Shown here: in pieces, positions 63,013 to 64,000 of the stretch
Layout of the letters: every line of letters begins with the position of its first letter
How positions within the stretch are numbered: position 1 is the stretch's first letter
Origin: RPQJ01 sp963754535
GTDB taxonomy: Bacteria; Pseudomonadota; Gammaproteobacteria; Steroidobacterales; Steroidobacteraceae
Direction of reading: 5' to 3'
DNA: 64,000 bases
Assembly: GCA_963754535.1 (NCBI GenBank)
Contig: CAVWGG010000027.1
Location: 89,318-153,317 of the forward strand
Notes under the pieces: generated by a model
What the model saw: only the letters and a program-made list of their open reading frames with translations
Told to the model about the DNA's origin: nothing
Database searches by the model: none
Translations under genes and position numbers: made by a program

Positions 63013-63226
63013 TTCTGTTGAAAAACTCGATTTCTCGCTGCGAGTGATTTTTCGTCCAACCACCATCGAATCCGAAATATGGGTGCAATTTATTGCTGAG
63101 GCAAACCGAGAGGGCTCACGCCGGTCGATCGCCGTCTGGAGGTAGGACCTCGGCGCTTCGTAATCAAGTCACGCCATATCGCAGGAGATTTTTCGCCCCG
63201 CGTGGAATCGGAGTTTTTCAACAGAA
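63013..63226. mobile_element. MITE-like element with IS-type terminal inverted repeats
   Basis: TTCTGTTGAAAAACTC-GATT (63013-63032) recurs inverted as AATC-G-GAGTTTTTCAACAGAA (63206-63226) with one extra base, bounding 214 bases with no credible gene. Ends of the type CTGTTGAAAAACTC are common in IS1182/IS5-like elements. No target duplication is obvious. The interval is clearly poorer in G+C than the flanks. It fills most of the 301-base gap from 62968 to 63268; the rest holds nothing I can assign. Confidence 0.6.
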
Positions 63227-63268
63227 AAGACCCAGAGCAGGCTGTCGATGCTGCGGTAAATTGGCTTT

Positions 63269-63610
63269 CTACAATACGATTGTGACGGAAGAAATCTGTG
63301 AGTGTCCGTTCAGCTCGCATCCGCCAGTAACGTACACGCGCACCTTTTTCCCGGAGCTGATCGCTTCAAGAAGGGTGAGGTACATCTTGTCCGCGCCCCG
63401 GTCGCTGTAGTCCTGATAGAAAGTCTGCTTGTCTCGGCACCCGCTTTGGTTTTGCGTCACGCCAATCTTGACGACATAGCGGCCCTGGATACCGGGTGTC
63501 AGTTCGAGCACAGGACCCAGGTCAGTCCAACCGGCATCGGCGTGGGCGCTCGAAAACGTTGCTGTGGTCAGACATGCCAAGAACATGGCTGAGCAGAGGG
63601 GGCGCGTCAT
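63269..63610 (-). CDS. Small secreted protein of unknown function
   Basis: The second of two adjacent ATGs, at 63610, is preferred because GGAG lies six bases upstream; the first is at 63613. About 113 residues with a signal peptide (LCSAMFLACLTTATFSSAHA). The mature chain of about 90 residues has a cysteine in NQSGCRDKQTFYQDYSD and another in YVTGGCELNGHSQI, which may form a disulfide. I do not recognise the family. It lies in a lower-GC patch beside the MITE-like element. Confidence 0.7.
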   Translation of the reverse strand: MTRPLCSAMFLACLTTATFSSAHADAGWTDLGPVLELTPGIQGRYVVKIGVTQNQSGCRDKQTFYQDYSDRGADKMYLTLLEAISSGKKVRVYVTGGCELNGHSQISSVTIVL

Positions 63611-63875
63611 CATTCGCTCCTAGTCACGTTCCGCTTTATGTTGCACGACGACTGACGATGCTAGTGGTCGTCTCCGCTACATGAATGTAAAGGCGGGCCG
63701 CACTCCCCGACAACTTATTTTGGACTTTCCGATGATTCCGGACTTCATGCGACCGGCCGCTTCTGGCCGATAGTGAGCCTACGCGGACGTCTGCTTCTTA
63801 GCTGAACGCGCAGTAACGACCAACCCGTTTCGGTGACGGGGCTCGAAGCGAATACAGGCACGCCGAACGGGCTTG

Positions 63876-64000
63876 TCAGCGCCCCAACTGCATCGCCGCC
63901 ATTGCGGCACCGACGATGCCGGCGTCATTGCCGAACGCCGCGGGCACGATCTCCGCCCGGCTGTTCGAGCAGCGATCCGAAGTGCTGCCAGTTCTCGGTC
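63876..64000 (-). pseudogene. ROK-family (poly)phosphate glucokinase, C-terminal end, with an apparent frameshift
   Basis: The last residues read AEIVPAAFGNDAGIVGAAMAAMQLGR before the stop, the typical C-terminus of ROK/polyphosphate glucokinases. Upstream, ENWQHFGSLLEQ appears in a different frame. The two join if one base is removed from CAGCCGGGCGG on the minus strand (63954-63961). The rest lies beyond the window edge, so this may be a broken gene or a sequence error. The 260 bases between it and the small secreted protein gene show no gene. Confidence 0.65.

Noticed and set aside
63100..63107. A second GGCAAACC, suggestive of another c-di-GMP riboswitch
   Set aside because: The GACGCAAAGCC core, the GNRA-capped stem of proper length and the closing TTGCC strand are all missing.
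1..64000. tRNA, rRNA, CRISPR arrays, prophage and complete insertion sequences
   Set aside because: None was recognised on reading both strands; only the 214-base MITE-like element suggests mobile DNA.

Overview
The window is GC-rich, densely packed bacterial DNA, roughly two-thirds G+C, with many ATGA-type overlaps and long antisense shadow frames. Gene content (NADPH sulfite reductase CysJI, AceK, ExbB/ExbD, CusABC, PPK2, TonB receptor, many secreted c-type cytochromes) points to a free-living aerobic gammaproteobacterium, perhaps near Steroidobacterales/Nevskiales. That placement is inference from gene style; no rRNA or tRNA gene was seen to confirm it.

Layout. (1) 1-6.9 kb: the end of a TonB-dependent receptor faces the assimilatory sulfate operon cysJ-cysI-cysH-cysG. 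(2) 7.0-16.4 kb: a minus-strand operon for an ExbB/ExbD-powered envelope machine: TlpA-like thioredoxin, a coiled-coil periplasmic protein, two large TPR proteins, a small secreted protein, a TolQ/ExbB channel, two ExbD proteins and an AgmX/PglI-type TonB protein. It resembles the Agl/Glt machine of Myxococcus. Its leader carries a clear class-I cyclic-di-GMP (GEMM) riboswitch with a well-placed promoter. (3) 16.4-30.2 kb: a divergent pair of operons for a secreted haem/flavin redox system. The left arm encodes a haem c protein, a LamG di-haem lipoprotein, a Tat-exported DUF1501 protein, a zinc-ribbon/methyltransferase/PqqD-like fusion and ApbE. The right arm encodes an HzsA-related di-haem lipoprotein, two beta-barrel proteins, TlpA, a DUF4266 lipoprotein and DUF3570.

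(4) 30.2-42.5 kb: a minus-strand run with copper/silver export (CusC, CusB, CusA, a CopA-type ATPase and a small CPYC protein), then agmatine deiminase, polyphosphate:AMP phosphotransferase and an ATP-grasp enzyme. CusA and CusC are each broken by one extra base. (5) 42.6-51.5 kb, plus strand: a BNR-repeat lipoprotein, icd-aceK, then a glycosyltransferase followed by a secreted kinase-like protein and a secreted PPP-type phosphatase. (6) 51.6-59.4 kb, minus strand: an ATP/ADP-translocase-like carrier with an Ig-like tail, a lipoprotein, a membrane-bound CadC-like regulator with TPRs, and a three-gene methionine/keto-acid operon. (7) 59.5-64 kb: M1 aminopeptidase, di-haem cytochrome, a lower-GC patch with a MITE-like element and a small secreted protein, and the end of a ROK glucokinase gene that also carries an apparent one-base insertion.

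The strongest leads are the c-di-GMP riboswitch on the Glt-like operon, the divergent haem/flavin locus, and the secreted kinase/phosphatase pair. No CRISPR array, rRNA, tRNA or intact transposase gene was seen.
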